Part shown: piece after piece, positions 60,476-64,000 of the stretch
How the letters are laid out: every line of letters begins with the position of its first letter
Numbering within the stretch: the stretch's first letter is position 1
Source: Trichobilharzia szidati
Lineage: Eukaryota; Platyhelminthes; Trematoda; Strigeidida; Schistosomatidae
Direction of reading: 5' to 3'
Length of the DNA stretch: 64,000 bases
Assembly (NCBI GenBank): GCA_944472155.2
Contig: OX235271.1
Location: forward strand, 41,218,633-41,282,632
The notes under the pieces: generated by a model
What the model was told of the DNA's origin: nothing
The model's database searches: none
The model's input: the letters and a program-made list of their open reading frames with translations, nothing else
Position numbers and translations under genes: made by a program

Positions 60476-60908
60476 CTTTTGAAAAGTCTCTTTACTCTCT
60501 TCTCTTGCTTTGTGTGTTACAAAGAAGGATTGCGGTAACTCGAACTGGTGCACATTTGTACAAAGTTCTATGGTGAAACCGGTCAGTCAGTCAGTCATTC
60601 AGCAGCGAGTAATACAGTTTTTCGTGAACAGTGATCACCCGATTCTACTATCATAGAATGCTGTCAACAGCTCAGTTAGTGAAGATCCGGTTTAATTTGA
60701 CCGACCAAATAATCTATCAATTGCACCTTCGTTAAACAGTCGATCAAAGATTCACATTATTTATATTCTTCAATTTTTAAACTTTACAAACAACTAAAAA
60801 TATCTCTATTTAATGTTCTTTTATCTTGCAATGATGTTTTCATCTTGAAGTAAGATATTGTATTTAATTTTCATGTATTATTTTGTAGGAATTTTTTGGT
60901 TTTAAGTT

Positions 60909-61186
60909 CGGTCACGGATTGGTGTGAGTTAGGGAACCACTGAAAGCCAGGAAGTACTGGAAATCTGCTTCGTCCCACTTTGGGTCTGTTCAGAAGTACA
61001 CACCCATGACCTCAGAAGGTAGAATTTGTGGGCCATTAGGTTGCGTCCCAGTAGCTCAGCGGTTAGCGAGATCACCTCGTAATCTGAAGGTAGTGGGTTG
61101 GGTCCCCAGTTGGGTCATGGGTACTTACTGCTGATGAGTCACAAACTGGGGAGAAACAGTTGTCCGTACTTCATTTAACCCCAAAA
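60909..61186 (+). repeat. Fold-back hammerhead SINE, diverged copy
   Basis: Left arm 60909-61005 in reverse, then A box (CAGTAGCTCAGCGG), B-box-like GTGGGTTGGGTCCCC, and a hammerhead-like block with a consensus CTGATGA core (61130-61175) but disturbed stem II. Flanking ttttaagtt (60900-60908, 61187-61195) may be a 9-bp duplication. Confidence 0.65.
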
Positions 61187-61511
61187 TTTTAAGTTGAGAG
61201 TATAACTTATTCTATGAGATTATGAACTTGCACTGATTAACATATTCGGAATGCATTTTGGACATACTGAGCCTCCATCTATTCTCATCCAAAGTTGAAC
61301 TATGTTAGTAGAGTGAAGGAAATCTGAAACTAAGTTGTTCAAAAATCAGTATTCCTTAATGAAATAGAGGATAAAAGTTCATTACTTCCATTATTTTATA
61401 ACCGTAGTAGCTTCAGGTAGTCAGCAACTGATGAGAATCTGTGAAATAAAATGATGATACCATTTTATTCTGAAAATTTGATCACTCTTGCTTTACAGAA
61501 ATAGTCCATCC

Positions 61512-61830
61512 AAGTATCGGTTCGTAGGGATTTCATTGATTGGTTACAGGATTTCATCATGAGCTGACATTTGTTAGAGAACCATTGGAAAACCTGGAGG
61601 GAGTGCTGAGCAGCTGTTTCGTTCTAGTTTGGGACTGTTAGTCAGTGAGCATCCCCCCAAAAAGGTTCGAAACTAGGGCCTTCTGGTTACAAGGGGGTTC
61701 GCAGACTATTAAGCCATTGGGACCCGATCCAATGCCTCATAAATTCCAACTTCTGCCAATTCACGACATAGCGCGACCATTAGCCAATGTCTTCGGTGAT
61801 TATTTCTCCTCACGCCCGAACGTCTGAGGA
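61512..61830 (-). repeat. Hammerhead SINE, minus orientation, abutting a PLE
   Basis: GTATCGGTTCGTAGGGATTT tail at left, hammerhead-like block 61610-61650 in reverse, B box, A box (CCATTGGGACCC) and leader to about 61800. The other arm is missing where Penelope-like sequence begins. Confidence 0.7.
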
Positions 61831-62640
61831 GGTAAGAAGCATGACTTTCATTGTTGCATACTAGAAATGTGTCATCAACATATCGACAATCGGAAGTTGT
61901 TTCGTAGATTGCATGCTTCAACGTTGATTTCTCAAGGCTAGACATGAAGATATCTGCTTAAACAGAGCTAAGTAGACTGCCCATAGCTATACCATCTATT
62001 TGGCGGTAAAGAGTGTTGTCAAACTGGAATTGTACATCCATGGTACCCATCAGCAGTAGTCGTTCGAATTCTGACTCTGTGAGTGAGAGAAGACCAGACT
62101 GCTGACAAATGATCTCAATAGTTTCATTGATTGGAATCCTGTCTGCATTCAGCTCGATTTTAAAGGTGAAAATATTGTAGCAATAGCCAAAAGAAGATTG
62201 ATTACGTCACTAGTAAGAGCCTATCCTGCAGCTAAGTTGGTTCCAGTCTATCAGACAAAATGCTCTTTGATGCAATCAAAAGTCGACTGATAACATTCTC
62301 ATGTTAACTCCAACTGTGTGCGCAAATTTACGTGTATCTGTGGGAGCCATTACATTGGGAGAACAGAAAGAAAGACACAACTTCGATTTTCTGAACATGT
62401 ACCACAAAAAGCCTGCGTCTCAAGGGAACGAGAAATGCTTTCAGCAGTGCCATAACGGGACATCTCCTCGATACGAGTTATCAGGTGGAAATCACAAAAT
62501 GCTTTAAAATTATCAACAGACAAAAAGTTCAATTCTCCTCAAGTTCGTGGAAGCAATCTCTATCAAGCGCCTCAAACCCGATTTACGTGTTCAGGAAGAT
62601 GGCTTTATTCTCCCTTTCATCTGAGTACGTAATCTTTGAC
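61830..62640. pseudogene. Penelope-like element with internal inversion
   Basis: 61850-62170 read on the minus strand gives IPINETIEIICQQSGLL, LYRQIDGIAMGS and CRYVDDTFLVCNNES (reverse transcriptase, YVDD). 62290-62640 read on the plus strand gives FTCICGSHYIGRTERKTQLR and SEHVPQKACV (GIY-YIG endonuclease, HYIGR intact). The two halves point in opposite directions. Confidence 0.7.
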
Positions 62641-62644
62641 TTTA

Positions 62645-63360
62645 ACCTCATTCCCCTTTGATATGGTGCAATTTCGTTTGTCTCCTGTTTCTATGATTTG
62701 AGTTGAACTCAGTACATTGTTACTCAATTTATTAGTCACTCATCATCTTATCCACCTCTCGTCTTTACTCCCTAACTCCTTTACCATTACATCCATACAT
62801 TTACTTTGTTTAAATTTGAACTGCCTGTGTAAAAACTATGTGAGCGTAATTTTCTGAACACTGTTCATCTAGTCCAGAACTTCCTGCCAACTGACATTAT
62901 GTAAAATTTGCAAGTATGTTAAGATTGTTCTGTACATAAACTTAGTAATAATTTCTTTAGGCTGTAAGCAGCTGATGAGAAGCCAATGAAATAAATGATG
63001 ATACCATAATATTCTGCACAAACCACTGTCGTTCTTGCTGTATTCAAATTTAAACGGAAAGCATGTTCCAAGTTCTACTTCCAGATAGTACATAAAAACG
63101 GAGATTGAGTTAAAGTCATTTTATTCGGACATTATTTTCAGCTTCATGTCATCACTTAATATATGTAAAAAATTTGTCACAGCACCTAAAATGTTGGTGA
63201 ACTACCATGTAATTCATCAAAATATTTATTAAATGAAAAGGCCTCAAGCGAAGAGTCACTCCTTTTTGCAGCGATATCATTTTCAGGCTATAGAATCGCA
63301 TATATACATAGTAAATTGTTTTAGCAACAAAAGGAATATTCGCAGTGATCTGTCATTAAT
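62645..63360. other. Intergenic DNA, nothing firm
   Basis: AT-rich. AATGAAAAGGCCTCAAGCGA and GAGTCACTCCTTTTTGCAGC at 63230-63275 resemble PLE terminal repeats, but no coding part is attached. Confidence 0.4.
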
Positions 63361-63364
63361 TGTG

Positions 63365-63735
63365 TACCATGCGCGATATATCCATTGATCCAAATGACTC
63401 TATGTCATGATAACTTGAAGTCCATTGATATTTCTATCACTATTCTTCAATATACTCCTAATTCTAACCTCAAACCTAACTTCCAACCCTAACTTTACTC
63501 CTAGGCCCCTAACCTTAACCCTAGAGCCTAAACCTTAATCTTAAAAGCCATAACCCTACTTAACTGTATATATTTGCTGAAAAAGTACCTAAAAAGGCAG
63601 GTATGATCTGATTTGAAACTGACTTTTCATAGCATTCCCTGTATCTGACTGGTCCTTTAGGGTCAACTTTTGATAAAACTTTGGCTTTGCCCATGATACT
63701 ATAACTTTACCAGTACCTGAAAGTTCAGCTATGGA
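63365..63735 (+). repeat. Dispersed repeat with CCTAAC-like stretch, copy 2
   Basis: Counterpart of 34360-34745, with a degenerate CCTAAC/CCCTAA run at 63449-63560. Confidence 0.7.
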
Positions 63736-63739
63736 GACG

Positions 63740-63915
63740 AGGTTATGGTGGGGCATCCGAAGATGACATGGAGGAGATCGTGAGAGTAGGAGTTCGGAGA
63801 CTATGGTCTATCGTGTGACCAACTGAAGAGGACTGTAAAGAATAGAAGGAAGTGGAGATGGTCTGTTGAAGCCCTATGTTCCACTCGTTACCCTAGGAAA
63901 CAGTAATAAATAATA
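63740..63915 (+). mobile_element. LINE 3'-end fragment
   Basis: GGAGATCGTGAGAGTAGGAG, GAAGTGGAGATGGTC, GAAGCCCTATGTTCCACTCG and an AATAAATAATAA end, as at 17057-17237. Confidence 0.65.
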
Positions 63916-63917
63916 AC

Positions 63918-64000
63918 GACACTGCGTCGGTGGTGCAGTGGTTAGGACGCTCGCCGACCATGCACATGGTCTGGTGTTCGATCCCCGGCCGACGTACTCC
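63918..64000 (+). repeat. RTE-tailed tRNA-like SINE head, cut by window end
   Basis: GCGTCGGTGGTGCAGTGGTT (A box) and GGTGTTCGATCCCCGG (B box) with a CCATGCACATGG hairpin. This is the cleanest tRNA-like head of the family, directly after a LINE 3' end. Confidence 0.75.

Overview
The window looks like AT-rich, repeat-dense nuclear DNA from a blood fluke (Schistosoma or a close relative). The reasons are: spliced genes with a very short 5' intron followed by introns of several kb; copies resembling the schistosome hammerhead-ribozyme repeat Sm-alpha; and many Penelope-like and RTE-like retroelement fragments. I cannot fix the species. No bacterial features, rRNA genes, CRISPR arrays or functional tRNA genes are visible.

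Two host genes can be supported, both on the minus strand. (1) A divergent alpha-tubulin, exons at 23442-23472 (tentative), 23188-23373, 18876-19290 and 14124-14811. The exon phases close exactly to 440 codons including the stop. (2) A TIS11/ZFP36-like tandem CCCH zinc-finger protein, with a long Ser/Asn-rich exon at about 44326-45751 joined in phase across an 11-kb intron to a zinc-finger exon at 32903-33310. Its 5' end is not resolved.

Most of the rest is transposable elements. These are: RTE-like LINE fragments (9135-12270, 37860-39190, 55570-56300); a second LINE type (47190-48060, 58640-58890); Penelope-like elements with GIY-YIG endonuclease remnants (17745-18055, 36085-36300, 40060-40590, 48960-50906, 59165-59800, 61830-62640); a complete but miniature LTR element with a 4-bp target duplication (57352-58209); a solo LTR of the same family (25538-25875); tRNA-headed SINEs that share their 3' end with the RTE LINE; and a third tRNA-like repeat family.

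The most interesting system is a family of fold-back SINE-like elements, with about a dozen copies spread from 532 to 61830. Most carry a tRNA-like A/B box, a minimal hammerhead-ribozyme-like core and an inverted second arm of the same sequence. Several copies have 12-13 bp target-site duplications, which points to LINE-type retroposition and not to a cut-and-paste transposon. The same fold-back design recurs in at least three unrelated repeat families in this window.
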